Shown: positions 1 to 55,784 of the stretch, piece after piece
Layout of the letters: every line of letters begins with the position of its first letter
Position numbering within the stretch: position 1 is the first letter of the stretch
DNA from: Puffinus mauretanicus
Lineage: Eukaryota; Chordata; Aves; Procellariiformes; Procellariidae
NCBI GenBank assembly: GCA_023333565.1
Contig: JAJKFH010002068.1
Span: 620,001 to 684,000, forward strand
DNA length: 64,000 nucleotides
Direction of reading: 5' to 3'
The notes under the pieces: model-generated
What the model was told of the DNA's origin: nothing
The model's input: the letters and a program-made list of their open reading frames with translations, nothing else
Database searches by the model: none
Translations under genes and position numbers: made by a program

Positions 1-3000
1 ATTCGGGGAATACCCAGAGAGCTGGCAGCCGGAGCCAGCTCATTTCTCAGCGAGGAGGACTGGCGGGTTGCATAGCTTTCCTGCATGCCACTGGATTGCT
101 CACGGGGCAACAAGGACCACAGAGGCCAAATAGCAACCCTGATAACAATGACCCCTGTCCTCTCCTTCCTCATTTCCCCTGCTACCGAGGCTCCTAGTTA
201 CTGGGACCTTCTTTCATAGCACTGAGACTTCATTGTGAGAGACCAAACTGTGACTTCTGTGTGTGCCTGTCTTATACGGTGAGGGGGGACAAGACCCCTT
301 CTCAGGGCAATGCACATGGTCGGGGAGGGACTGCTGTTCAGCCGCTTGGTTAAAAACAGATCAAAAGGAAACCCCTGGAACAGATCTGCCCCCTTCTTGT
401 AAGATCCTGGTTTCTAGACTCCGCAACTGGGACGCAGATAACTGGTGAAAATGGTCCCCTCCTGCGAGATCTTAGCCTTCCTGTCTCCTGTCCATTGGAA
501 TGCTTTGATCCCATGGAAATACCCAGCAGAGAAAGCCAGACTCTGGCCCGGGAGCTCTCTGCAGCCAGAACATCCCGTTTTGTCAGCGTTGGGATGGTGC
601 CTGTCCCTCAGGGGACCTGTTGCGATAGAAAGGCACCGTGGCAATAGCGGACGTGCTAGATGTCTGTGTGACCCCATCTGCTCTCTAACCCGCTCAGTCT
701 CAGCTGGTGGCTGGCTGGGAGAGGCTTTACTGGTGGCCAGGCCCTACCCTGCTACACTTCCCCCAGCAAGGACCCATGTTTCAGGCTGCCAGGCGCTCGC
801 TGGAGGAACCTGCTCTGCTGAGTGCCCCAGGAATGGGGGAGCAGCCGGGCTCCTGTGAGCCTGGCATAGCTGGCCCAGAGAGCAGGAGAAAGTGGGTTTC
901 AGCACCCTGGAGCCGGAGCTCTGGAGTCTGGTATTTCTGCCCCAGCCCTAAGGCATTTCCTGCTGCAGGCAGAGGAGAGCATATTTTTAGCCCTAATCTA
1001 TATGTTCTCCTGGGAATATCTACGGGTGTGGGAGAGTGGCTGGAAATGCCACGTGCTAATAACCGGGACAATAGTGGCAGCATGTCTAGGAGCGAAGAAA
1101 AGTGAGAACAGTCCTGGGGAGGCATAACGCTTGTCTTGCAATTACAGAGCGTGTGCCTGGGCTGGAGAATTCCCAGGGGACAGGGCAGAAGGTCCCCAGT
1201 GAGAACAGGGTTGACGTACCACCAAAATGCTGGCCACTGCTGGAGGGGAGAAGCAGTCACATGGGGCAGGAGACTCAGGAGAAAGCTCATCAGGAGAAAG
1301 CTCATCAGGAGAAAGCTCATCAGGAGCCTTTGTGTCCAGGCTGATCTCTGGGTTAAGACACCAGACTCTCCACAGGGAGTGTCTCTGAAGATGTTAAGTT
1401 CTGGGAAAAACGCTCCCAGGTCTTTAATGTTTGCAGTCAGGACAGCTATAAGGATCCCATTTCAGCTCCGTCTGTCATCCAGAGGAGCACCCAGTGCTAC
1501 TCAAAGTCACAATTTCCTCCTGAGCTGTTCACTGATATAAGCACAGATTCACATGCTTGCTCTTCCATTTGCAGGCTGGAAAGGGATAGCTGGGTGCCAG
1601 GACACAGCCACATCACATAGCTCTCCAGCAGCTGGTGCTGGGAATGCAGGAGAAGCAGCAGGGATTCCAGTCTGAGGGAAGGGAATCCCCCAGGTGCACT
1701 TTGGCCAGACGCTGTGAACTAGTCCCATTCCCTCAGGTCCGCATGGGGCCAGGACCCTCATGTTACACCACCTGAGAGACGGCAGCCCAGCACCAGCTCA
1801 GCTTTGGGGAGATGTTTGCACTCCAGCCACAGCCGCAAGAGCTCCATAAACCCTTAAATTCAGAGCATCTACATAGCCCTGAACAGTAGACCCTGTGACA
1901 GGCTCCTTTGATGAAGAGCCAGAAAGACTGTGTTGATGGGCCAGGTTGTCTACTTACAAACATCGCAGCCCCTTTTCTCTCTGAATAACCACGTTTTCCC
2001 AGCCAGAGACACAGAGGTGCGTTACAGAGCAGGGTAATGGATCATTACGCTGCTTTGGCAGGTGAGGGGAGCGCAGTGCAGGGAGTGGAAGCGACCAGCC
2101 CGAGGCACAGGCTGCGGCAGCAGCAGAGCGGGGAAAGAAATCCACGGCTCCTGCTCCCCACCACACATGCTGCAAAATGAGGCCAAGCAAGGATGGAGCC
2201 GAGGAGTCCAGGTCTATTAACAGCCACTACCCCAGGCTACAGGGGAAAGGGATGTGGGCTACAAATGACACTCAGCAGAGATTTAGGTCTGGGCTGCCAT
2301 ATTCCAGAAGGACTAGCCCCCACCAGCCTGGCTAGCAGCAGCAACCTCAGGAACAAGCAAGCTGATCAGTCTCTCACTTCACGCTAACCAGCACTCGGGA
2401 AGTGGGCAACTGTAAAAGGCGATACGCCAGGTCAAAATCCCACGGGACAACCCTGTGAGACCATTCACACGATCACCAAAGCAACACAGCCACTGCCCTT
2501 CGCTTCCCTGGGGTCCCCCCATCGGCTTCCCCACCCTCCTGCTGAAGCCTCAGCTCAGCGGCTTAAGAAGAATGGAAAAAGCTGCTTTTAGCCCCGGACT
2601 GAAGCTCCCGGGCACAGGAGAGGCTCACAACCGGCTGTCGGGGTTAGCTGTTCCCGGGGTGCCAGAGCGAGCCGAGGATGGGTAAGACCATCCAAGCCCA
2701 ACCGCCCTCTCCTTCTTGACGATATCGCCCGATTGCCTTTGCTCCCCCTCCTGAGAGCACCGAGCAGGCTGCTCTCGGAGCAAGGGCTGCCAGAAAGCGC
2801 GGCCAGGCCATTCCCCTGAGTCATGCTTGCTGCCTGCCCAAGCGTGCCCGCAGTGTGGCTCCTGTCCTTCTTTCCTTCCTCTTTCTCCTCACAATGGGGT
2901 TTTCCAGCCTGTAGTAAAAAAAAACCATCCAGCTGTCAGAGCTCAGCTTTTTCTTCTGGCCAAGACAACGATAGCTTTTTCTCCTACTGCTTTGCAGCAA

Positions 3001-4030
3001 GCTGGCAAAACGCCTGTGAAAGAGGTACCGACTTTGCAAGTCCGTGCCTGTTGTGGCATAATAAGGTCATTGTCAAGAAGACGCTGCACCAGGAGGCTGA
3101 TCTTGAGCAAAACATGGCCCCAGTTGTGAGTTGTGCAACCCCTGTGGCTGTTCAAACACTGGCCTCATTGTTCCCCATTGTGAGTCTTCGGCGTCTCATT
3201 GTCCATTGAAAAGCCGGTTCCTACTGAGCTGGTGCAGACACCAATCAAATGTGCATCATTGCTGGATATCAAAATGACTCCGTTTGCTAAATTAGCTGCC
3301 TCCCAAATGGCAGGAAACCCACGTTCTTTTCTCACTTCACACCACTTGGATGAACACGAGCTCTTGATGGAACAAAATTCTCTACCTCCCACCTTCTTTT
3401 CTTGCAGAAAGATGAAGCTGCAGAGATCGGAGAGCTAGGGCTCTGGCCAGGTAGAAAGGCCCCATTAGGAAGACCTGTCTCGAGCAGGAACTTTGACGCT
3501 GGTACCTCTCAAACCACATCCTGCTTGCATGTTTGCGACTGACTTTCCATGGCTCCTCAGCTTACAGAGGGTAAAACCCAGGGGAAACTGCAGCCATCAG
3601 TGAGAAGCAGGCCACAGAAGCATCACTTCAGTCTCGTTGGCATGGTGTGATGTCAGTGGGATACAAAGCCTCTTTTGAAAACGCTACCTAAGAAGAGTTG
3701 ATAAAAGCACGCATGGCAAAGAAGGAAAAGCTAATGGATACTTGAGTAGGTGAAACCATTCAGAGCGCGATCAGATGGTCACAGAGGAGGGGAAGTAGAG
3801 GCACACAGGAGTCTTCCTCCTGCAAACATTGGGTGGATAGGATTGAGGTTGGCATTCGTAAAGAGGCTGCGTTTAGAAGATACAGCAGGTACCTGCATAA
3901 TCCGGTTCTAAGGGAGATAGAGGGGGAGACACTGGTTTGACTTCACACAGTATCTGCCCAGGAGACAGATGTACACCAGCGAGCAAGCGTGAGGCACACA
4001 GGACAAAAAGAATGAAAAAGCCATAGGCCC
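1..4030. other. Sequence beyond the agrin 3' end, no gene supported
   Basis: Open frames here are short (at most about 180 codons), overlap one another on both strands and show no recognisable domain, splice-site pattern or codon periodicity. In mammals the next gene downstream of AGRN is RNF223, a single-exon RING gene. No RING cysteine pattern is present, so that gene is either further away or absent. The only clear structure is a short tandem repeat near 1276-1326. Confidence 0.6.
1276..1326. repeat. 15-bp tandem repeat, about 3.4 copies
   Basis: Three perfect copies of the 15-mer caggagaaagctcat are followed by a partial fourth (caggag). The unit is a multiple of three, so the open frames that cross it show a five-residue peptide repeat. 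That is a consequence of the repeat and not evidence of coding. Confidence 0.95.
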
Positions 4031-4039
4031 CTTAAAAAC

Positions 4040-6866
4040 ATATTTAATAGTTTTCAAACTTTATTTCATGGTGATTGACGAAAGACACAAGTTAGTAATG
4101 GTTATATCATGCTGCTCCTCTACTGTGCATTGCCCTTCAGAATTCATACAGCAGTTCACAATGGTCATTAATTTACCCTATAAATGAAGCCACATGGACA
4201 TCTTTTTTTTAAAAAAAGCAAAAAAAAAAAAAAAAACCAGAAAAAAACCCAAACCTCAATGTCTCTTTTTTTGTACATACATGTTATAAATGCTATTAAA
4301 AATAAAGCCGAAGTTAAGTGCACAGCCCCTAGGGAGCACTGCTGAATCTGACCTTGGTTCAAGACGCTTGACAACGAGGACGCAAGGTCCTGTTTTAAGG
4401 CATTTCCAAGCCCCAGCAAAAGCAGACAGAGTTTTCGGTTTTGTTTAGTTGGTTTTTTTTGCAGTGACCCTGGCTTCATTTCAGTGGCATTTTAGAAAAT
4501 TAGCAGCTTCCTCTGCGCATGCCCCTCTCCCTCCGGCGTTGGCACATTCAGCCCTCGGTCTCAGCCAGCGCAGTCGCATTGCCCAGCTAGGACTCACCTT
4601 CTCAACACACAGATCGAGGGTCTCGCACTTCCCTCCCATCCCACAGTCCCAGTTAGCCCCTGCCTATCTACACCTCGTGATCAAAATACAGCAGTCCGTC
4701 CCTTCCACAACACAGTCACAGGACTCCCCACCAGGAACCACAATTTATATACACTAGCCACTTAAAATGTGGTATTGCCACACACACAGCCGCACCCCCC
4801 CCCCCCGAGGCTCCATCCCACAGAGGGTACAGCCCCCCGTGAAATATTTAACCACTGGATTTTTAGAGGAAGGTCAATAGATTAGGCATAGATTTGGCAG
4901 GGGGTAGGGGGCATAGATTTCCTTTAATAAAAAAAAAAAAAAGAAGAAAGAAAAAAGAAACCCAAGTGGTTTTACACTACGTTCTTCCCCTTTGTTGTAT
5001 GTGTTCAGCGCTCACCCTGAGAGAAGTAATTTGACTTTTCATGGCTCAAAATTTAGTGCCAAGAAGCAACATTTTTAAAGGGTGCACTACTTTGTAAAGG
5101 TACACTACAAGGTGTGCTAGAAATTCATGGCAAAACTGCAAACTGATGGCACCCTGGCTATTAATTAACACTTGATACCTGGCGGGATCCTTCAGCAGGT
5201 TTTACCCAGAGCAATGCCAGCTGCCATCTCAGGGTGGGAAAGGGACACAGTTGTGTCCCAGTGGTAGAAAGGGACAGAGATGCTACACAGCATCAGTAAA
5301 TTCTTCCCATGGAGAAGGAACCTGAAGGGAGTGGGTCATTTCTTTCATAGCTGCAATCCGTTTGTTCTTCTCCTGCTTACAGGAGATTCAGTGTTTGCAT
5401 GCAAATGTGCGCTGGTTGACAGACACTCACACGTACATTCATTCAGAAACACACATACTGGCTTTGTAACTGGCACCACAATATTTGCTTTCAAGATTTG
5501 CACGGAGGAAGAAAATACTTAAAAAAACCTCCTCCCAAACACTACTGCCTCGACAGCTGACTCACGCCCCAGTCCCACTCCCATCGAAGCTCTTGCTGCT
5601 GGGCTGGCAGTATCCAGAGGAGCTTTGATCACGGCGTGGAAGACCCTGCATTGCACTGGGCATTGCAAAAACTTGAAGTCAAAGGTAAAACTCCAATTAC
5701 TCTTCACGGGAGAGGCTCTAATACCAGCTCTACAGAGATTCACATGCTGGACAGCCGCAAGCATCCTCATGGTAGACAGAGGGCAAGTCATGCCCGGAGG
5801 CTGGAAAACGGACATGGGTCATGGAAGGATATATCCAACAGATTTTTTTTTTTCCCCTAAAGTGAAAAGGGACCCAAGTCCCCGTGCCCTCGCAGCCCGT
5901 TTGACAGCGCTGGAAGAGGGAGAGCACCTTCCAGCTCTTGAAGACGTGCTGCAAGTTCTCACTGGCGCACGGGAGGGCAACGCTTGGTACACAGAAGCTC
6001 TTGGGAAGAGCAGCCAGGGCAAGCAGGTGGTTAGGACACGTCTGGATAAACACAAAGCGTGGAAATGAGGTTTCACAGCTGCTTCTGCACATGTCCAAGA
6101 GGAGGAGAAGGAGAGCCAACAGAGAAATCAACATTTCCCCCACAGCACCTCTCAGTCCAGCAAACAGTCATAAGACAACCAAAGAGCAATGCTTTTCTGC
6201 CTGCTCAGAGCAGACCTTGGTCTCTCTTCCAGTGCATGGCATCCCTGATTTTAACAGAGCATAAAAGAGAAAAGCACTTGAGATTCTTACACACATAAAT
6301 TATAGTGAGAGGAAGGGGGGGAAGGAGATAGGGTGAACACAGGGCCAGGAGAAGGCTTGGCAGAGCCAGGCCCCAAAGCAGGGTGGTAATTCCCATTTCT
6401 CTGATGGCCACTTCCCCGCTCAGCCAGCACTGCGGAGGGGACTTGGGGCCAGGCCCGAGATGGGAAGGCGGTGAATCCAAGAAGGCCACACGTCTCGCCA
6501 GCACCAGCATCCTTTCCCCCGCGGGCGTGAACAACCACCCAAGAACACAAGTAAGGAGGGGGAAAAAATAACCCAAAAAGAAGCTTCAAGTATGAATAAG
6601 ATTTACAATGCAGGCGCAATGGGGAAGTTCTTCTGTCACTTCTTGGAGACTTGGTTCAAGGTTTGTTCTTTGTTGCTGCTGTTTGATTAGAGTCTGACTG
6701 ACCTGGATAGACTGCAACCGAACAAATAACCCAAAAGAAAAGGTGTTTCCTCCCCTCCCTTTCCCCCCTCCCCCCAAAATATAAAAAGCAATAAGTTTAC
6801 AAAAATAGAAAATAATTACAGCAATAGGCAGGAGGGAGGGAAGGAGAAGGAAGGGTCCCTGGGGGT
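4040..6866 (-). other. AGRN: Agrin 3' untranslated region
   Basis: This stretch lies between the agrin stop codon (6867-6869) and the first canonical AATAAA on the minus strand (4060-4065), about 2.8 kb with no splice signals needed. It includes homopolymer-rich stretches (4200-4250, 4795-4806, 4928-4960), a Pumilio-type TGTATATA site (minus strand, 4746-4753) and a possible variant ATTAAA signal at 4923-4928. The 3' boundary is inferred from the poly(A) signal; no transcript evidence is available. Confidence 0.75.
4060..4065 (-). terminator. AGRN: Poly(A) signal AATAAA of agrin
   Basis: Reading the minus strand, AATAAA is followed at the usual distance by an A/U-rich stretch (about 4035-4050) and then a U/GU-rich block (about 3985-4015) that suits the downstream element. 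It is the first canonical hexamer after the stop codon, which supports one main 3' end. Confidence 0.75.
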
Positions 6867-50176
<43,310 letters not shown>

Positions 50177-52030
50177 CTGTGGGCACAGACACGGAGAGAC
50201 CGGTGAGCCGCGGCTGCTCCTCTGCAAACAGGAGGGACGCAGACCAGCGCCCGTGCCTCTCCTACCTCCCCGGCAGAGCTGCCCACACCACCCAGGCTCG
50301 GGGAGGGGCTGCAGCCCTCCAGGGGCCCGGGACTGCAAGGGCAGGGCCAGCGAGAGGAGGATGCTCCAGGCACAGCAAGGTCCTTTCCCGGCTTAGGGCG
50401 AGGATGTCATCACCTCGGCATCATTTCTCGCTGCCTGCCAGGAACCAGGCGGTTAAGTTGGGTCCTTCTCCAGGGATGCTTAGGGTGCATTTGAGGAGTA
50501 GGGGGGTCGACCCAACCTTGCCAGAGCCACCCACCCCAAAGCCACGTGCCTGAGAACAAGGGTCTGTCCAGCGCAGGCAGGGAACGGTGCGAGGCAGCCA
50601 GGCTGCACCCCGAGTCCCCGTCTCCTGCCTATGCCTGGAGCACAGGCATTAAGCAAAGGCACAGGTAACCTCAGCGCCTGCTCCATCGCGCCGGTACCAT
50701 GCAGAGCAGACAGCACAGAGGCCACGGGGAAGGGCAGCGTGGACAGCGGGGTCAGTAAAGCCTGTGACCCAGAGAAAGCCTCATCTGAAGGAAGGCTGTC
50801 CTGGAAGGCAGCACCCCCTTTGCCCTCAGGCACCGCACTACCATCCATGCTGGCTCTACCGCAGTCTCTCCTGAGTGACTGAGCCCTGCTGCCCTTTGAG
50901 AGCAGCCGGGTAAGGCAGGATATGTGCTAGGCACCTTCATCCCACGCAAGGACAGGGAGGGAAGAGGCTGGGCTACAGCACGGTCCAAAAGGAGCCAACA
51001 AAGCCATGCTCGGCCCTCTTGCCTCCTCTGTGCCCCTTCTCACTCCAGGCTGCCCATTCTGCTTATTGCCAGTCCTTCACACCACGACGTGTTTTCTGCA
51101 GGGAGGTGCCTCCAACCCCACTACAGACACGGAGGAGTGTCCCCAGGGCTCCGGAAAGCACTTGCTCTGCCCAGGGCCCCTCTGCTCAAGCCTTTGCGAG
51201 TCCTCCACAACATGATGTGTTTTCTGCTAACCAGCAAGAGAAAGGAAAGTCAAGGAATGGAGAACATCCTCATCACCTCTCCCAGTGTGGGACAGGTCGT
51301 CCCACATGCACACACTGCTTTATTCATTGCCGTTTATGCAAAGCAGCCGAATCACGTGGCTGGCGTCTCTCTAAAGGAGATGCACAAATCTCTATCACAT
51401 CCACTAATCAGAGCAGCCAGCACGGACCAGTTCAGCATTTGAATTGCTAATGCGGTAGGAAATGTAATTCTTCAGTTGGAGGAAGGAAGGGAGAGGACAG
51501 GTGTCTCCAGACTCAGGGGTCTGCAGGTGAGACAGCGAGAGCAAGAGATGCCAGAGCTTTCTGCCCAGTGGTCGCTGCCACGGGCACAGCCCTACACTCA
51601 CCATACGCAGCACTGGGCAGGTACGTACGCACCGCACACCCGCTGCACCACCCCGCGTGCACAGCCGCTGCGCCAAGTGCAGTGCCTGCACCGGCACCTG
51701 CCGCACCGCTACTGCGCCCACGCGCAGCGGGCACCTCCGGGCACACCTTAGCGCCCTGCGCTCTCCTACACTCACAGCATACGTTAGAAATGGAGACTGA
51801 CCTACATGAGAGAAACAGAAATCATAAAAGGCAAAATAAAATGCTCAAGAGCAGCTCATTTACACTTCAATTCCCGGGTGTTTGCCTTTGACTGCCTTAA
51901 GATTTTGAGCTCATATGTACAGCAACAATGCACCACTAAGAGACTCTCTTTCTCTCCTGCCCAATATCTAAAAGCAATTCATCATTTTTATGAAGCGCTC
52001 TGGATAGTCTCTCCTCCTCTTTCCATTGCT

Positions 52031-52072
52031 GCTCTCTCTCTCTTTTTCTCTTTTTTTTTTTTTTTTTAAAAA
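52031..52072. repeat. CT/T-rich low-complexity tract
   Basis: gctctctctctctttttctc followed by a run of T and then A. It is low complexity, with no function assigned. Confidence 0.9.
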
Positions 52073-52280
52073 ATGCAGATGAGCCTGTTGAGCTCTGAAA
52101 TTAGAGGGTGCAGGGGAGGTGTGCAAGTGAGGAATGTGAAATGCAGGACAAGCGGGGATTCATCCCATCCCCGTGCCCCGAGGCGCAGGTCTACGGAGCA
52201 GAAGTGTAACCGTGTAGTGCATAATCAGCTGCCAGTCGCAGGGGAGGCAGAGATGGAGCTGTCTTAGCGACCAGACCTAT

Positions 52281-52327
52281 GGAGAGGGAGAGGGAGACGG
52301 AGAAGGGAGACGGGAGAGGGAGGGAGC
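52281..52327. repeat. GGAGA-type purine repeat
   Basis: An imperfect repeat of ggagag/gggaga units, almost purely purine on the plus strand. Confidence 0.9.
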
Positions 52328-55203
52328 AGGTGTGTGCAGCAGATGCGGGATGCAGAGCCAGCTTGCAGTGGCGTTCAAGCAGGCGCCTGCTCAAAGGCGA
52401 GGGGCGAGAGGTGCCTGTCTGAAGGCACTTGCCTTCAGGACACACTGGCCCAGGTTCAGCAGCACGCTTGCAGATAGGGAAACCAAGGTGGGAAGCGTGT
52501 CCAGGGTTTCAAAATAGGTGTCAGGGCCAGCTCTCTCCTTTCTTGAGAACAGAGCTCTGCTGTTTTTGTCTTTTGCCTCAGAGTATGGGAAAGGAGCCTC
52601 ACACATCCAAGGCGAGGGCTTCCAAAGTGAACGCCCGACCCAGGTCGGGTCCCCCCCAAACTGAGGAAGTTTTCAGTGGGACCCAATTCAGGGCAGCACC
52701 GAGCCCTTCAAAAACCCTGTCCTAAGACACTTGTTGCTATTTTTGGGTGCATTTCCTTCCCACACGGCTCATGCACCAACAGCACTTTTGCCTTCGGTCC
52801 CCTGCCGGCCATTTCTCCTCCCAGGTCTCGCAGCACTCCGCCGCAGCCAGCCTGCGAAGCTGGCAGGAAAAAGCTTTCAGCACTGGACAGGACTTCTGAA
52901 GAAGTTAAAACATTGCTGATGGTTTTGACTCTTCTTCAAAGAAACTTTTTAAATTGTTCATTCTGATTTGGAGCCAAACTGGGTCTTGTCACCTTTTAAG
53001 TGATCCTCCCCATAATTTCTGCCTACATATATTTAAGAATCTCTTAATCTGAAGTGATAAAAACAATGGTAAATGACAAAAAGGCCACAAAGTATTATAA
53101 AGTTAGTTGGGTCAACACACATAAAGAAAACTGATATTTTATCAGAACTGAAGTTTCAGTCTATCCTTGCCCCCAGAATCGTATTTCATAAACACATTAG
53201 GGACATAATAGGCCAATATGCGAACAAAAGAGATGATACAAAGGGTATTCATTTACCTCCCGTTCCGCATCAACTGATGCACAAACAGCACCATTGTTTG
53301 ACAACACCTTCCCACTCCCTGCCAACAAGCTCCGTCCCCCGGAGAGAAGCTCGCACGGCGCAGTGCCTCGGAGCTCATCCCGACTCAAGGGGATGGCCCG
53401 GCTGCCCCGCGGACGCCCGGGCAGGATGAAGAGCGGGGGTATGGCAGGGTGCAACCCCCAAACACCGTGCTGCAGTCCTTCCTGCAGATGAGGACCTCAG
53501 CTTCACTGAGTTTCCGTGATCAGGCCGAGAAACAGACAAAGCGAGAAAGAAAAATGCTTCAAACTAGAAACAAATTGTGACAAGCAAATTGGTTGTTTAA
53601 GTTTCTTTCACTTCTAATCATCGCTGGTGCTACTGGTGAAGAAGCCTATTTGTTCACAGCAAATGATTTTGAAAACTCACCCATCCAATGCTGTGATGCA
53701 GTTGGATGATGCAAGCTCAGAACACCAACAAGAACAAAACAAAATGCCTTAATTCCCCTGCCAGACTCAGGAGATGAAACAGGTTTATTATGCCTGCTAA
53801 GATGACTCAACACAAGAAGCTCTGCAAAGGATGAAATTCAGAGGCAGTTTCTTTCTTGCCCAGCATCTCTCTCTCTCTTTCTTTCTCTCTAATTTTACCT
53901 GGGAGGATGCAAGAAGCGTAACCATCGCTGACACGGAGGGAATAAAAGTTGGGAAATTAGAAGCGAAAAGAAGAGGTTATCAGCCTAGCTCCAGGGTACT
54001 CAGCACTGACCAAGCCTTCGCATCCCGTTCCCCGTGCAGAGCCACTACAGACAGAACCGCTTTGCTCACTGTGGGCAGAAGGCAGCAATAAGCAAGGCAC
54101 AAAGTCTCTTGTCCTGACGCTTGTACACAACAGCCCGAATAAACTCCAGGCAGCAGATAGAGCGTACAGAAGTGCAAGGACCTGTACAGTGCGGGTAAAG
54201 ACTGTGCTAGCAAAAGCACCCCACAAGCGGGGGGCTGCAGATTGCTCTCTGTTCTCAGCGCCGCTGCTGTGTCAGGCGCCCAGGGCCAGGCTCTGCTCTG
54301 CTGGGCGTCAGGCCAAGATACAACAAAGGGACCAGCCTTGCCTTCACGCTCCCGAGCGTGAGACGAGACGGGGCAGACAGGAGCGCGGAGACGGTGCTCG
54401 CCAGCATGGCAAGGAAATCGTCTACCTGCCCACCCGACTGGGACAAGCACCAGAGACCAGGGGTGCGCAGACGGACCAGGGCTCTGCCTGCCTGCTGCCC
54501 CTCTAGTGACACCTCCACAACATTACCAGGATAGCGACCATACGTTTTCCTACCAGTGTGCCTTCTCCACCACCCGACAGACGTGCAGGGCAGGGCTTTT
54601 TTGAGACCAAGCCCAAAGCCCACCTTATCCACAGCAACACTGCAGCTGGAGGCTTTTGAGCCAGCTCTGACGGACACCTCTGCAGGGCGGACACTGGAAG
54701 GCAGTGGTGAACCAGAGTCAGCGTGAGCTGGCAACAGATGGAGTCCCTGCTTGGGACGTTGGAGGCTGCAGCCTATTGTGCCTGTTCCCCGGTTGCAGAG
54801 GGGAGGTGGGATCTCTCAGCACTTGTTCAAGACTGTGCTTCAAAAGTGTCTACAAAGCACACGGCAAGGCTGTGCAGCAAGATCAGAGAGCAGACTGGAT
54901 CTAAAGCGAAGCACGGCTCTGGTTAAATCATCTTAGTGCCGCAGAAACGAGGCGCAGCAAGGCATTTGGCAAACAATGAGAGCAGCACTTGTCTGGAGCA
55001 GAAAAAAGCTACAGCTAGGAGCTGACCTTTCCCAAACCTCCTGAGCCACCGAAGGTGAGGGAGAGAAACAGCTAAAGTGAGGTATCTATACAAGACTTGA
55101 GCAAGCTGTACAGAACAAAAAGGAGGGCTTGGGCTTATTGTAACCATGCTGAATACCAGCCAAGCCTCTCCATGTCTCTTAGCAGCACTGGAGCAGAAAC
55201 AGG

Positions 55204-55245
55204 ATAATAAATAACAACAACAACAACAATAATAATAATAAAAAA
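55204..55245. repeat. (CAA)n/(AAT)n simple repeat
   Basis: Five CAA units followed by four AAT units. On the minus strand it creates a spurious run of Leu or Ile codons in open frames. Confidence 0.95.
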
Positions 55246-55756
55246 GTGCACTTGCTGGAGAGGAGGGAAAAAGCAAAAGGTATTGCTACAAATAATTCAT
55301 GGTACCGTGCTTCCCGCCACAACTGAGTCAGCATGACTCCATGGGCGGACAGAGCAGACTCCTTTCCCTCAGCAGCCCCAGGCTGAGCCTGCACAAGCAA
55401 GAGAGGCTTTTAGAAGAGATCAAGGCTAGGGGAAAGACCTGGCTGGGTTCAGAGCCTCCCTCCAGCTCAGATACGCTATGCTCTGAGGCTCTACCTTGCG
55501 TCCTGCAGTGACCGCCTGGTTCAGGGTAAAAAGCACAAAGGAACGCTAACGAGAGTTTCCTGTCCTCTGGCTAATTGGGGTAGGTGAGGGGGCACACCGA
55601 AGCGCCCTGGCCTCTCCTCCGAACAGCCCAGAGCAGAGGAAGGTCAGGGCACTGCCGCAGCCTGGAGAACAGGCCAGGCGGCTGCATTCTCCAACAGGCA
55701 AGGGGAGCGTGTCGGGCAGCTCCCACCCCGCAACTGCTGGAGCCGTGGCTGGCCTC

Positions 55757-55784
55757 TGCCTGCCTGCCTGCCTGCCTGCCTGCC
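55757..55784. repeat. (TGCC)7 simple repeat
   Basis: Seven perfect TGCC units in a GC-rich part of the 5' intron. Confidence 0.95.

Noticed and set aside
1102..1344. Open frames with an EKAHQ-type peptide repeat
   Set aside because: Created by the 15-bp tandem repeat; no other coding support.
53197..53454. CpG-richer patch and a possible donor (ggag/gtaaat) considered as an alternative first exon
   Set aside because: The predicted peptide has no signal or membrane segment, and the phase and sequence do not match either known agrin N-terminus.
55179..55400. Minus-strand open frame with a poly-Leu transmembrane-like segment
   Set aside because: The hydrophobic run is the (CAA)n/(AAT)n simple repeat read on the other strand, and a stop follows at once.
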